From NCBI RefSeq assembly GCF_030035675.1, contig NC_084489.1:10987001-11051000 (forward strand): DNA of 64,000 nt, written 5' to 3'. Position numbers and translations under genes: made by a program. The notes under the pieces are model-generated. The model saw nothing but the letters and a program-made list of their open reading frames with translations. It was not told where the DNA came from and made no database searches. Below, in pieces: positions 1 through 10,399 of this stretch; position 1 is the stretch's first letter, and the number at the start of each line of letters is the position of its first letter. Origin of the DNA: Rhineura floridana (Eukaryota; Chordata; Lepidosauria; Squamata; Rhineuridae).

Positions 1-282
1 ACTCTTTTAGCAATATAGCGATAATGGAGAAAATTACTCATCAAATGAAACTGATTCATGGCCATGAAAAACCAGATTCTTTTTATGCAATTTGGCACTC
101 CTTTGTTGACTTCACTACAAATCTGGATTTTACACAACAACCTGCGATTCAAGCAGGTGCCACCCAAGATCTTCCATCACTTCCCATTACTGCCTGCTTT
201 TAGGTGAGCTTTGAAGACCATTTTTTTCAGCGAGCGTTTTTGTAACTTTGTTTTTATTCAGAATGTAACTAGCAGAATTTAA
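1..282 (+). mobile_element. L1-like LINE, 3' end of ORF2 (fragment)
   Basis: From position 24 a frame reads MEKITHQMKLIHGHEKPDSF and continues with YAIWHSFVDF to a stop at 201-203. The pattern of a hydrophobic and basic stretch followed by IWxxFVDF resembles the extreme C-terminus of vertebrate L1 ORF2 proteins. That assignment is from memory of the family. The preceding bases contain stops, so the copy is old or cut. The left edge is the window boundary. Bases 204-282 would be 3' UTR, but no poly(A) tail is obvious. Confidence 0.35.
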
Positions 283-377
283 CTCGGGTATGCTTTAGCT
301 TTGATTCCTGCACTTAGCAGGGGGTTGGACTTGATGGCCTTATAGGCCCCTTCCAATTCTACTATTCTGTGATTCTA
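283..377 (+). mobile_element. CR1 LINE 3' end
   Basis: The stretch reads ...gcacttagcagggggttgga..., ...ggccccttccaattctac... and ends in ttctgtgattcta. These are the standard last ~90 bp and octamer-like tail of reptile and bird CR1. The same end is seen at 51340-51447. This is a 5'-truncated copy with no coding part. Confidence 0.8.
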
Positions 378-404
378 CCACTGCTATTGTTTTAGCCCAG
401 ATAT

Positions 405-505
405 GGGAGTAAACCCTCCAGATGTTTTTGGATTCTAACTCACATCAGCCCAAGCCAGCATGGCCAGTGAACAGGGATGATGGGAGATGTGGTCTAATAA
501 TATCT
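405..505. repeat. Eroded palindromic MITE remnant
   Basis: It holds ccagatgtttttgga, tcagcccaagccagcatggc and, further right, gatgggagatgtggtctaat. This is the layout of the palindromic MITEs seen better at 10643-10780 and 49813-49944. The arms no longer pair well and no target duplication is visible. Confidence 0.4.
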
Positions 506-526
506 TTAAAGCCATCAGTTCCTCAT

Positions 527-960
527 TAGGGATGGATGCATCTGCCAAGTTCTGTTCCCTCAGTATCTCATTTTTCTAATCTTAAATTTGGTCCTCCACA
601 TTTCTGCAGCAATTTGCAAATTTCTTTTGTAAAAAAATCCTTTTGAAAATTATCGAGCGTTTTAGTGAGAATTTCTCCTACTAAACACATATTTGTATGC
701 AGTTTTAACTAATGCACACATTTTTGGAAGCGATTTCTCACCATATAATGCATTTTGTATGGTATCTTCACTCATATTATTATTTCTATGCATACTTTTC
801 CCTAGTGCATACAATTTTGCAAACATTGCTTAATTGGAGAATTGCATCACAAAATTTGGAAAATTTGGCTGTGTTTTGGTTCTTATGTTGTTTCAGAAAG
901 TGCAGATTTGATAAATTCAGCTTTAAATGAGAACTGAATCAAATTTCTCGCCCATCCCTA
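527..960 (-). mobile_element. Non-autonomous hAT-type DNA transposon, 434 bp
   Basis: The element starts TAGGGATGGATGC and ends CGCCCATCCCTA, so the ends are inverted repeats (TAGGGATGG / CCATCCCTA). It is flanked by a perfect 8-bp duplication, TTCCTCAT, at 519-526 and 961-968. An 8-bp duplication is the hAT signature. The interior is AT-rich and has no transposase. Its reverse complement aligns by eye with 38358-38685 plus 40767-40828, so at least two copies of the family are in the window. Strand is set relative to that copy. Confidence 0.75.
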
Positions 961-968
961 TTCCTCAT

Positions 969-2402
969 CAAATGTTTTAGTCTACTGCTTAAGCAATAAT
1001 TTTAAGATTTGGTGTGATATCTTTTGTGGTTCTTATTTGTTATGATGTTTTACCATTTTTATTACCATAAGCTGCCTTGAATACTCCTGCAAACTAGTTT
1101 TTAGACAGAATAAAAAGGGGGATGCTTTATTGACTTTAATGGTAACCACTGTAGGAGTAAGGAGGTTTTGCCCACAATAAACTGGAGGAGTGATTCACTA
1201 TGTCTACAGCTTAAAAACAAAAACCAGCTACATTTCCTGTACCACTAACATTTGTGACTCAGCAAAGGGTCCTTAGAGTAACGTTGGCTATTCTGTCTTT
1301 GTTTTTACTCCGTTTCATTATTGGCTTTACCAGCACTGGCAACCACCATTTAAAAGCTGCATTTCCATGTTCAAAGGCCAAACTGTGTATACAGGTGCTG
1401 TCAACCGGCCAATATTTCACTGTCCTAACCACTAAATGTTATTTTGTCAGATAACCAGTATTGTGGTCCAACAGTGGACTATAGCTTGTGCTAGTCTCCA
1501 TCTGTAATGCACCCAATTTCATTGTGACTCTAGCTGGAGATGCAAAGGCCAATGAGTAAAAACAGTGAAAAACCTCTCTATCTCCAACCTGCTACTGCTA
1601 GGTTCAACCTGACCTAGTAAATTTCCACCCCTGTGTTTTGATGTTTTTAAGTATTTTAAGGATTTTGTGGATTTGTTTGTGTATGGTTTATTTGTATGTT
1701 TTTGCTTTTTTTAATTTCTGTATGTTTTTTATGTATGCTTTCCAATTTTCAATCTTTGTAATCTGCCTCGGGACCTGTATTCCAGGTGAGACAACAAAAA
1801 TAAATGTAGTGGTAGATTCCATCCTGATCTACCAGTTTCTACTAGGCCCCACCCTGAGCCGCCAGATTACTCCAGGCTTTCCATTGCTTCTGCCTGCTGT
1901 GCCCAACAGGCCAGTACCAATATTGGGTACTTCATGATTATCCCAAAATGAGGGGCAATTCCCTTTTTTATTGTTCACTTTGCAGGACTTAATTCACTTG
2001 CACTTTCAATCTAATCTTTAGCCCTGACCCCATTAAATGTTCATTAAATATTTGTCTAAGAGATCTGTAGAGCTACAGCCGCTTATTTTCTGAAAATTAA
2101 AGGACAACACAGCAGTGGCTTTTAAAAGCAAAGCCATCTGCCAGCAGTCAACCATCCAACAAAGAGCCGTTGGCACCAGGGATAGTGCTGAGGTTGAGGT
2201 GACACCTAGAGAGCCCCCCCCAAGCTTATGAGGACATGAATGGGAATGGACAATAGTGGTATCCATCACCAATAGCTTTTAGGCCCTCCTCCTGACATAG
2301 GGTATACGCAATGGGAATAATGAACATGGCAGCCAGTACAAATGCCTAGCCCTGCCCTTCTCTTCACGGTGTGGACCTCTTAAAAATTAAAATAAAAGAA
2401 GT
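969..2402. other. Non-coding stretch with one LINE 3' tail
   Basis: Bases 1620-1810 (tttgtaatctgcctcgggac ... aacaaaaataaatgtag) look like the AT-rich 3' tail of an L2-type LINE or a dependent SINE, plus orientation. Bases 1050-1120 hold a similar weaker tail ending aataaaaaggg. I see nothing assignable in the remainder. Confidence 0.35.
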
Positions 2403-5055
2403 TAGGCTGGCACACCCCCTCTAGGATGTACACCTTAATGTGGTGAGGGGGTTTGAGAGTGTTGAGGAAGCTGAGAGTAATGCCGCCAGGAGTCTAGACC
2501 AAGAGACTAGACTCCTAGCAGGGGCACCCAAGACGGAATGGTCAAAGCTGAGACACCAGACTAAGATGCATCCAAACCCAGAGGAAGGCAATGGTAAACC
2601 ACCTCTGAATATCTCTTACCATGAAAACCCTATGAACAGAGTATCCAAAATGCAACACAAGATAGTGCTGGAAGATGAGACCCCCAGGTCAGAAGGCACT
2701 CAACAAGCTACTGGGGAAGAACAAAGGATAAGGACAAGTAGCGCTGTGACTAATGATGCAGCTGGGTCAAAGCCAAAAGGAAGCCCAGAGGCTGATGCGC
2801 ACAGATGCGAAAGGAGAGTCTGGAGTTGTATGACGCACACAATATGAACATGGAATGTGAGAAGCATGAACCTGGGAAAGTTAGAAATTGTCAAGCAAAA
2901 AATGGAACATATCAATATTACAATACTGGGCATGAGTGAATTAACATGGATGGGAATGGGGCACTTTCAATCAGGCAATTACAAAATATTTTATGCAGGA
3001 AATGATAAATTAAGAAGAAATTGGGTTCCTCTAATAGTGAGAAGTGATGTAGCAAAAGCAATTAGAAGCTATAACCCAAGGTCTAAGCAAGTGATATCAA
3101 TAAGACTTAATGGGAAACCTATCAACATAACCATCATCCAAGTCTATTCTCCATGAAAAGATTTTATGCAGAAGTACAGAAAGAAATTGATCACACACCG
3201 AAACAGGATGCTCTGATAATCATGGGGGACTGAAATGCAAAAGTAGGGAACAGAGAAGGACTAGAAATTGTGGGGAAATGGGGCTTAGGAGATAGAAATA
3301 AAGCAGGAGAAAGACTTTTATTGAATTCTGTGAAGCCATAATTTGTTTCTTGCAAACACATTCTTTTTTGAGCAACTGAAAAGATGACTGTACACATGGG
3401 CATCACCAAATGGTCAATATAGGAATCAAATTGACTATATAATTGGAAGCAGAAGATGGAGAAGTTCCATACTTTCTGCAAAAACAAGACCAGGAGCAGA
3501 CTGCCGTACAGATCATGAACTGGTAATATCGAAAATCAGAGTAAAGCTAAAGAAGAAGAACAAAGCAATCATAATGCCAAAGTACAATCTAAATAAAATC
3601 CCAGAAGAATTTAAAGATCAAATAAGGAACAGATTTGAGGCTTTAAACCTAGCTGATGAAGAACCAGAAGAACTATGGAGTGAAGTCAGAGACATTATCA
3701 GGGAAGAATGCAAAAAGACAACACCTCTAGTTAAAAAGAGAGAAAGACCTCAATGGATGACTGAAGCTCTTAAAATGGTTCAAGACAGAAGGAAAGCAAA
3801 AGCAAAAGGAGAGAGAAGCACAGTTAGAACCCTAAATACAATAATACAGCGACTAGTACATAGGGACAAAGAGAACTACTACAATAATTAATGTACAGAA
3901 ATAGAAGAGGATAATACAAAGGGTAGAACAAAAGCCCTATTCCAAAAGTTTAGGGAAATCAAAGGGAAACTCAAACCCAGAGTAGGGATGTAATCAACAG
4001 GGGAACACACTGACTGACCGAGATAAAATAAACAGAAGATGGAAGCAATACACTGAAGAATTATATAAAAGAGATGCAAGGATGATAGATTCATTCATGG
4101 AGGAACTGTATGAAGAAGAACCAGAAATTTTAGAATGTGAGGTGAAAGCTGCTCTTAAAATACTTGGAAGAAACAAATCACCAGGACTAGATGGCAAACC
4201 AATAGAGTTGCTACAAGTTACTGAGACTGAATCTGCCCAAATTTTGACAAAGATTTGTCAGCTAATATGAAAATAAAGCAATGGTCCACAGACTGGAAAC
4301 TTTCAATATACATCCCAATTCCAAAAAAGGGGGATCCCAAGGGATGCAGTAATTATCGAACTATTACCTTAATATCCCATGCAAGTAAAGTAATGCTCAA
4401 GATTCTACAACAAAGGCTCTTACCATGTATGGAGCAAGAAATGCCAGACGTCCAAGTTGGATTTAGAAAAGGAAGGGGTACCAGAGATCATATTGCAAAC
4501 AAATGTTGGGTAATGGAACGGATCAAGGAATTTCAGAAGAAAATCACCCTGTTTTATAGATTAGATTACAGCAAAGCCTTTGATTGTGTAGATCACAAAA
4601 AACTATGGAATACTTTAAAAGAAATGGGGGTGCCACAGCATCTGATTGTCCTGATGCACAACCTATACTCTGGACAATAGGCTACTATAAGGACAGAATA
4701 TGGAGAAACCAAATGGTTCCCCATCAGAAAGGATGGGTGTATTTTATCACTCTATTTGTTTAATCTGTACGCAGAACATATACGGAAAGCAGGTTTGGAT
4801 CAAGATGAAGGAGGTGTGAAAATTGGAGGGAGAAATATCAATAATTTAAAATATGCTGACAATACCATACTACAAGCAGATACTAGTAATGATCTGAAAC
4901 GAATGCTGATGAAAGTTAAACAGGAAAGCACAAAAGCAGGACTACAGCTGAACATCAAGAAGACTAAAGTAATGACAACAGAAGATTTATGTAACTTTAA
5001 AGTTGACAATGAGGACATTGAACTTGTCAAGGGTTATCAATACCTTGGCACCAGA
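2403..5055 (+). mobile_element. RTE-BovB LINE, degraded, 3' end missing
   Basis: BovB is a non-LTR retrotransposon that encodes an AP endonuclease and a reverse transcriptase. After a ~450-bp 5' leader, translated pieces show the endonuclease start (MNLGKLEIVKQ, ILGMSELTWMGMGHF) at ~2857-3156, a linker at 3574-3891, and RT pieces at 4082-5050. The RT pieces include KSPGLDGKPIELLQ, VGFRKGRGTRDHI, LDYSKAFDCVDHKKL and LKYADN (motif C region). Stops near 3155, 3232, 3888 and 4678 and several frame changes make it a dead copy. The coding similarity stops at ~5052, where the Copia element begins. The rest of the RT, the C-terminal domain and the 3' tail are absent here. The leader carries a ~55-bp block (2577-2632) also present in Sauria SINEs. 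Confidence 0.85.
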
Positions 5056-7337
5056 CCACTGTACCTCACAACCCGGAACAAAGTGGTGTATCAGACAGAA
5101 AATTCAGAACTCTTATTGAGATGGTTAAGATCAATGCTAGGAGATGCCAATATCCCACAGAAACATTGGGGAGAGGCAGTGTGTACTGCCACCAATCTAC
5201 AGAATCATTTGCCAACAAAAGTGAATGGCAACAAGATTCCATTCGAATTATGGCATGGACGCATACCCAGTTTGGCTCATCTACAGGTGTTTGGATCAAA
5301 AGTGCACAGTCACATACCACACCTGAAGAGAACCAAACTGGACAACAGTACAAAAGAAGGAATCTTTGTTGGATATTCTACAAAACAAAAAGGATACAGA
5401 ATCCTAAATCCCAAAACAGAAAGGATTGAAATCCAAAGATCCAACTTTGATGAAGGTCAAGGTGCATTTGAAGGGGCACCATCCCAAGACTACGACAGTG
5501 AAGAAGATAAAGTAGAAATACCATACAGTAACTGGAGGACAGTGAGGAATCTGAGCAAGAAGGGGAATCTGCACAGCCAGAAGGGGCAGCAGAGAATCCT
5601 GCACCAAGATGCTCTAACTGCACCAACAGAGGTGTACCTCCACTGAGACTCTCCTACCTTGCAAGGGCTGATGAACTTCCAGAGCCAGAGACCTGGAAAG
5701 AGATTGAAATTGTAATCAAGCATACAACAATCAGGAAACTCCTGAGTGTCGCTGCCAACAGGAAGATGCATCTAGAAATAAAGGCTGCAAGAGCATGGAA
5801 CGACAAACTGAACCAAAGACTCTTGAAAGAAGGCTTTAAAAGAGGCAAAGGAGACAAATGCCTGTACAGCAGATTCAAGAACAACAAACGGACTTATATT
5901 TTTATTTATACAGATGATTTACTACTGGCTTATGAGAGTCCACAAGACAAGCAAGAGTTAGTAAATCTAAACAAGGAAGTTGAAGTGAAATGTCTAGGTG
6001 ACATCACATACTACCTTGGAATACAAATTGAAAGAGAGGAAGATGGATCCTTTCTACTGAACCAAAAACAAAAGATTCAAGACCTACTTGAGAGTCTAGG
6101 ACTGAAGGATGCACATCCAGCACCTACACCAATGGAAGTAGGATACTTGAAACAGGACCAGAACAATCAACCCTGGGAAGACAACGAAAGGTACAGACAA
6201 GCTATAGGGAAACTCCTGTACATCAGGACAATAACCAGACCAGATGTGGTGCTAGCAGTGGGATACCTTTGCAGAAAAACCAGCTCACCAACCAAGAAAG
6301 ACTGGGAAGCAGTCAAGAAAGTGGCAAGATATCTGAAAGGCACTGCACACCTAAAACTAAAACTATCAGCTACTCAAGATCCCAAGCTTCTGGGATATGC
6401 TGATGCTGACTGGGCTGGAGACACCAAAGGTCACAAGTCAACCAGTGGAAACCTGTTCTGCTATGGGCAGTCACTTATCTATTGGGTGAGTCAAAAGCAA
6501 GAGACTATGGCACACTCATCTACAGAGTATGTATCAGCTGATGAAGCTTGCAAGGAAATGCTGTGGCTACGCAAGCTTCTACGAGACTTAGGCATATCTG
6601 AACCGGAGCCTATCAGAATACTTGAGGACAAACAAGCTTGCATTAGACTCACGGGAACAGAAGGACAAAGTTCTCGCATAAAGCACATTGATGTGAAGTT
6701 CCACTACTTAAAGGACATAAGGGAGAAAGGACTTCTAGAGATGACCTACTGTCCAACAGAAGAGATGACAGCTGATGCATTGACCAAGCCATTGGGCAGA
6801 GTCTGACACCAGAAGCTACGAGGCAAGATGAACCTTGTAGAGTGAATCAAGTTCTCATTGAGAAGGGGTGTTGGAATATGTGGTTCAACTCGAACTCATG
6901 GGTTGAGGCTGCATGGGGTTAAAAAGGGTAGCTAGAGAGGAGACCTCCTGATTGCTAGGCTAATACCTATCTCCTGCTGACTCTCCCTTCCTGCTAGACT
7001 GATATGCTTAGGATGTTGACCACATCTTCCGGTCTCCTTCCTTCTACTTTCTTTCTCTTCAGAGGGAGAACAGACATCTTCTCTTTGTCTCTCCCTCTCC
7101 TCCAAGCATGAGGGCAAACACTAGGCTTAGTGTTTGCATCTCCAACTTAGCTACTTAGCTAGATGTAGAACTCTTTCCTATCAAGTATATACTTCCAGAA
7201 TAAAGTAGTTATTTCTTATTTTAAAGCTTAAAGTCTCTGTCTGACTAATTCGCAGGGAAGGTATAATCTTTAGCAAAGATTCAAAAACACAAAGCTCACT
7301 CAGATGCTCAAATATCTAATTTCGCTACTCTGCAACA
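5056..7337 (+). mobile_element. Copia (Ty1/copia) LTR retrotransposon, broken and incomplete
   Basis: A fossil of the Ty1/copia superfamily. Parts seen, in order: the end of integrase at ~5060-5450 (AxNLQNHLPTKVNG, PFELWHGR, GIFVGYS), reverse transcriptase around 5880-6350 (YTDDLLLA, GDITYYLGIQI), RNase H at ~6380-6700 (YADADWAGD, KSTSGN, STEYVSADEA, IKHIDVKFHYL), and one LTR at 6869-7337. The order INT-RT-RNase H is the Copia order. Gag, protease and a second LTR are not seen, so the insertion cannot be dated from LTRs. It is broken, with more than one break. The coding part is still readable, so it is not very old. It abuts the BovB LINE directly on its left. Confidence 0.85.
6869..7337 (+). 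repeat. Copia 3' LTR, 469 bp
   Basis: It begins TGTTGGAATATG right after a purine-rich tract (gagaaggggtg) and ends CTCTGCAACA. The ends form the inverted repeat TGTTG/CAACA. A polyadenylation-type AATAAA lies at 7199-7204 (gaataaagtag). No matching 5' LTR is in the window. Confidence 0.75.
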
Positions 7338-7401
7338 TAGCCAACATGGTGCTCTTCAGATGTTGGACTATATCTCCCATCGTCCCTGATCATTCCCTAT
7401 A
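7338..7401. repeat. MITE fragment between Copia LTR and LINE
   Basis: The stretch ccaacatggtgctcttcaga followed by tgttggactatatctcccat is one arm of the palindromic hAT-type MITE family seen at 10643-10780. The other arm is missing. The next LINE begins immediately after it. Confidence 0.4.
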
Positions 7402-9608
7402 TTAGAAGCTCAACTGGAGTGCATACCGCAGATCAGAAAAGGTACCGCCAGGGCCAAGAAGATGCCAGCATGGTTAACGAGCAAAGTCAAGGAAGCTCTT
7501 AGAGGCAAAAAGTCTTCCTTCAGAAAATGGAAGTCTTGTCCGAATGAAGAAAATAAAAAAGAACACAAACTCTGGCAAAAGAAATGCAAGAAGACAATAA
7601 GGGATGCTAAAAAAGAATTTGAGGAGCACATTGCTAAGAACATAAAAACCAACAACAAAAAATTCTATAAATACATTCAAAGCAGGAGACCATCTAGGGA
7701 GACAATTGGACCCTTGGATGATAAGGGAGTCAAAGGTGTACTAAAGAACGATAAGGAGATTGCAGAGAAGCTAAATGAATTCTTTGCATCTGTCTTCACA
7801 GTGGAAGATATAGGGCAGATCCCTGAACCTGAACTAACATTTGCAGGAAGGGATTCTGAGGAACTAAGACAAATAGTGGTAACGAGAGAGGAAGTTCTAG
7901 GCTTAATGGACAATATAAAAACTGACAAATCACCGGGCCCAGATGGCATCCACCCAAGAGTTCTCAAAGAACTCAAAGGTGAAATTGCTGATCTGCTAAC
8001 TAAAATATGTAACTTGTCCCTCGGGTCCTCCTCCGTGCCTGAGGACTGGAAAGTGGCAAATGTAACGCCAATCTTCAAAAAGGGATCCAGAGGGGATCCC
8101 GGAAATTACAGGCCAGTTAGCTTAACTTCTGTCCCTGGGAAACTGGTAGAAAGTATTATTAAAGCTAGATTAACTAAGCACATAGAAGAACAAGCCTTGC
8201 TGAAGCAGAGCCAGCATGGCTTCTGCAAGGGAAAGTCCTGTCTCAGTAACCTATTAGAATTCTTTGAGAGTGTCAACAAGCATATAGATAGAGGTGATCC
8301 AGTGGACATAGTGTACTTAGACTTTCAAAAAGCGTTTGACAAAGTACCTCACCAAAGACTTCTGAGGAAGCTTAGCAGTCATGGAATAAGAGGAGAGGTC
8401 CTCTTGTGGATAAGGGATTGGTTAAGAAGCAGAAAGCAGAGAGTAGGAATAAACGGACAGTTCTCCCAATGGAGGGCTGTAGAAAGTGGAGTCCCTCAAG
8501 GATCGGTATTGGGACCTGTACTTTTCAACTTGTTCATTAATGACCTAGAATTAGGAGTGAGCAGTGAAGTGGCCAAGTTTGCTGATGATACTAAATTGTT
8601 CAGGGTTGTTAAAACAAAAAAGGATTGTGAAGAGCTCCAAAAAGATCTCTCCAAACTGAGTGAATGGGCGGAAAAATGGAAAATGCAATTCAATATAAAC
8701 AAGTGTAAAATTATGCATATTGGAGCAAAAAATCTTAATTTCACATATACGCTCATGGGGTCTGAACTGGCGGTGACCGACCAGGAGAGAGACCTCGGGG
8801 TTGTAGTGGACAGCACGATGAAAATGTCGACCCAGTGTGCGGCAGCTGTGAAAAAGGCAAATTCCATGCTAGCAATAATTAGGAAAGGTATTGAAAATAA
8901 AACAGCCGATATCATAATGCCGTTGTATAAATCTATGGTGCAGCCGCATTTGGAATACTGTGTACAGTTCTGGTCGCCTCATCTCAAAAAGGATATTCTA
9001 GAGTTGGAAAAGGTTCAGAAGAGGGCAACCAGAATGATCAAGGGGATGGAGCGACTCCCTTACGAGGAAAGGTTGCAGCATTTGGGGCTTTTTAGTTTAG
9101 AGAAAAGGCGGGTCAGAGGAGACATGATAGAAGTGTATAAAATTATGCATGGCATTGAGAAAGTGGATAGAGAAAAGTTCTTCTCCCTCTCTCATAATAC
9201 AAGAACTCGTGGACATTCAAAGAAGCTGAATGTTGGAAGATTCAGGACAGACAAAAGGAAGTACTTCTTTACTCAGCGCATAGTTAAACTATGGAATTTG
9301 CTCCCACAAGATGCAGTAATGGCCACCAGCTTGGATGGCTTGAAAAGAAGATTAGACAAATTCATGGAGGACAGGGCTATCAATGGCTACTAGCCATGAT
9401 GGCTGTGCTCTGCCACCCTAGTCAGAGGCAGTATGCTTCTGAAAACCAGTTGCCGGAAGCCTCAGGAGGGGAGAGTGTTCTTGCACTCGGGTCCTGCTTG
9501 CGGGCTTCCCCCAGGCACCTGGTTGGCCGCTGTGAGTACAGGATGCTGGACTAGATGGGCCACTGGCCTGATCCAGCAGGCTCTTCTTATGTTCTTATGT
9601 TCTTATGA
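7402..9608 (+). mobile_element. L2/CR1-group LINE, 5'-truncated, reverse transcriptase frame intact
   Basis: A non-LTR retrotransposon copy cut at its 5' end inside ORF2. The frame is open from 7402 (LEAQLECIPQIRKGTARAKK) through the stop at 9391-9393. The 3' UTR runs to a short tandem tail of TTCTTATG units at ~9590-9608, which marks the true 3' end. Copies or pieces of the same family are at 30055-31945, 25126-25330 and 11880-12091, and reversed at 29845-30002, 51905-52115, 53952-54065 and 54415-54705. The protein ending (RTRGHSKKL, RKYFFTQRIVKLWN) favours the L2 clade over classical CR1. I hold the exact clade loosely. Confidence 0.8.
7462..9393 (+). CDS. LINE ORF2 remainder: reverse transcriptase and C-terminal domain
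   Basis: 643 residues from the first ATG, but the same frame is open 20 codons further upstream to the truncation point, so this Met is internal to ORF2 and not the natural start. Residues ~1-145 are a lysine-rich linker. The RT begins at KTDKSPGPDGIHPRVL (~153), followed by VPEDWKVANVTPIFKKG and NYRPVSLTS. Motif A is VYLDFQKAFDKVPHQ, motif B SGVPQGSVLGPVLFNLFIND and motif C KFADDTKLF, so the catalytic aspartates are present. The C-terminal part has PHLEYCVQFWSPHLKKD, RATRMIKGMERLPYEERL and RTRGHSKKL. There is no stop or frameshift across the visible frame. The endonuclease domain is absent, so the copy cannot mobilise itself. It is a transposon protein, not a host gene. Confidence 0.85.
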   Translation: MPAWLTSKVKEALRGKKSSFRKWKSCPNEENKKEHKLWQKKCKKTIRDAKKEFEEHIAKNIKTNNKKFYKYIQSRRPSRETIGPLDDKGVKGVLKNDKEIAEKLNEFFASVFTVEDIGQIPEPELTFAGRDSEELRQIVVTREEVLGLMDNIKTDKSPGPDGIHPRVLKELKGEIADLLTKICNLSLGSSSVPEDWKVANVTPIFKKGSRGDPGNYRPVSLTSVPGKLVESIIKARLTKHIEEQALLKQSQHGFCKGKSCLSNLLEFFESVNKHIDRGDPVDIVYLDFQKAFDKVPHQRLLRKLSSHGIRGEVLLWIRDWLRSRKQRVGINGQFSQWRAVESGVPQGSVLGPVLFNLFINDLELGVSSEVAKFADDTKLFRVVKTKKDCEELQKDLSKLSEWAEKWKMQFNINKCKIMHIGAKNLNFTYTLMGSELAVTDQERDLGVVVDSTMKMSTQCAAAVKKANSMLAIIRKGIENKTADIIMPLYKSMVQPHLEYCVQFWSPHLKKDILELEKVQKRATRMIKGMERLPYEERLQHLGLFSLEKRRVRGDMIEVYKIMHGIEKVDREKFFSLSHNTRTRGHSKKLNVGRFRTDKRKYFFTQRIVKLWNLLPQDAVMATSLDGLKRRLDKFMEDRAINGY

Positions 9609-9705
9609 TGGCGGGGTTGTTGATGGGATTTGCAGCCCAACATCTGGACTGTACCACATTAGCATCTGGAGGGCACCAATTTGGCTACCCCTGGCATAGT
9701 CCATC
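9609..9705. repeat. MITE remnant after LINE tail
   Basis: gttgttgatgggatttgcag, cccaacatctgga and catctggagggcaccaattt are arms of the common squamate palindromic MITE, strongly eroded. No target duplication can be seen. Confidence 0.35.
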
Positions 9706-9782
9706 TAAAAGTTTATGGTTGATAAGTAGTATTGTGTGGAGGCCCATTAGCTTCCATATTACCCCTAGGAAAAAGCATGAAG

Positions 9783-9966
9783 AATGGTCTGTAGCTCAGT
9801 GCTAGAGCAGATGCTTTTCTTGGAAAAGCTTCAATTCCTGGCATCTGCATGTATGCCTGGGGAAACCTCCTGTTTGAAACCCTGAAGAGCCACTAAAAAC
9901 CAGCATAGACAATATGCTAGATGGATCAATAGTTTAGCTCTGTATAGGGCATCTTCCTATGTCCCT
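9783..9966 (+). mobile_element. tRNA-derived SINE (tRNA-Ala-like head)
   Basis: tctgtagctcagtgctagag is an A-box region, and ttcaattcctggcatctgc covers the B box. The body gcctgggga...tgaaaccctgaagagccac and the end gcatcttcctatgtccct match the copies at 35806-35998 and 49291-49460. The tRNA-like cloverleaf is degenerate. Nothing suggests a functional tRNA gene. Confidence 0.7.
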
Positions 9967-10399
9967 AAGCTTTTGATTGAGTTCTTACAGCAACTTTAGT
10001 TCCCCCTGTTGGCCACCAGATGTTGCTGTGATGCTGGGTTCTGGTGGCAGATTTGCAGCATGCCTGCCAACACACATACATATTTCATATGGGTCTGGTA
10101 GGGGGGAAATTTGTTTCCGAGATGAAATAATCTGAGTTATAAACAATTGACTGGATAATGATCCAGTCACATGCAGTGCAGTCAGTGAACAGTATTGCAC
10201 ACACCCTGGTTCTCTGAATGGTAAGAATTTCCAAGAGTGCAGCACTTAATCTGGGTTCAATTTCCTTGCTGGAAGTCACAAGAGGCTGACGGCATTTTGT
10301 AATATTTGCGTTTATTATATTACCAATATGCATGCAGGTTGAGCTTAGATGGAGAGGCGCAAATTAGCACTCCAAAGAGAGCATATTCTGTATCTCCTT
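9967..10399. other. No recognisable feature
   Basis: I see no coding similarity, no repeat family I can name, and no tandem structure in this stretch. Confidence 0.3.

Noticed and set aside
7462-9393. A 643-residue frame as a domesticated host reverse transcriptase
   Set aside because: It has a 5' truncation point, a LINE 3' UTR and the tandem tail, with many sister pieces nearby and no introns or promoter. An ordinary LINE copy explains it.
9783-9855. Functional tRNA genes at the SINE heads (also 35806, 46011, 49291, 60070, 61030-61100)
   Set aside because: The acceptor stems do not pair, the loops are degenerate, and each is continuous with a SINE body.
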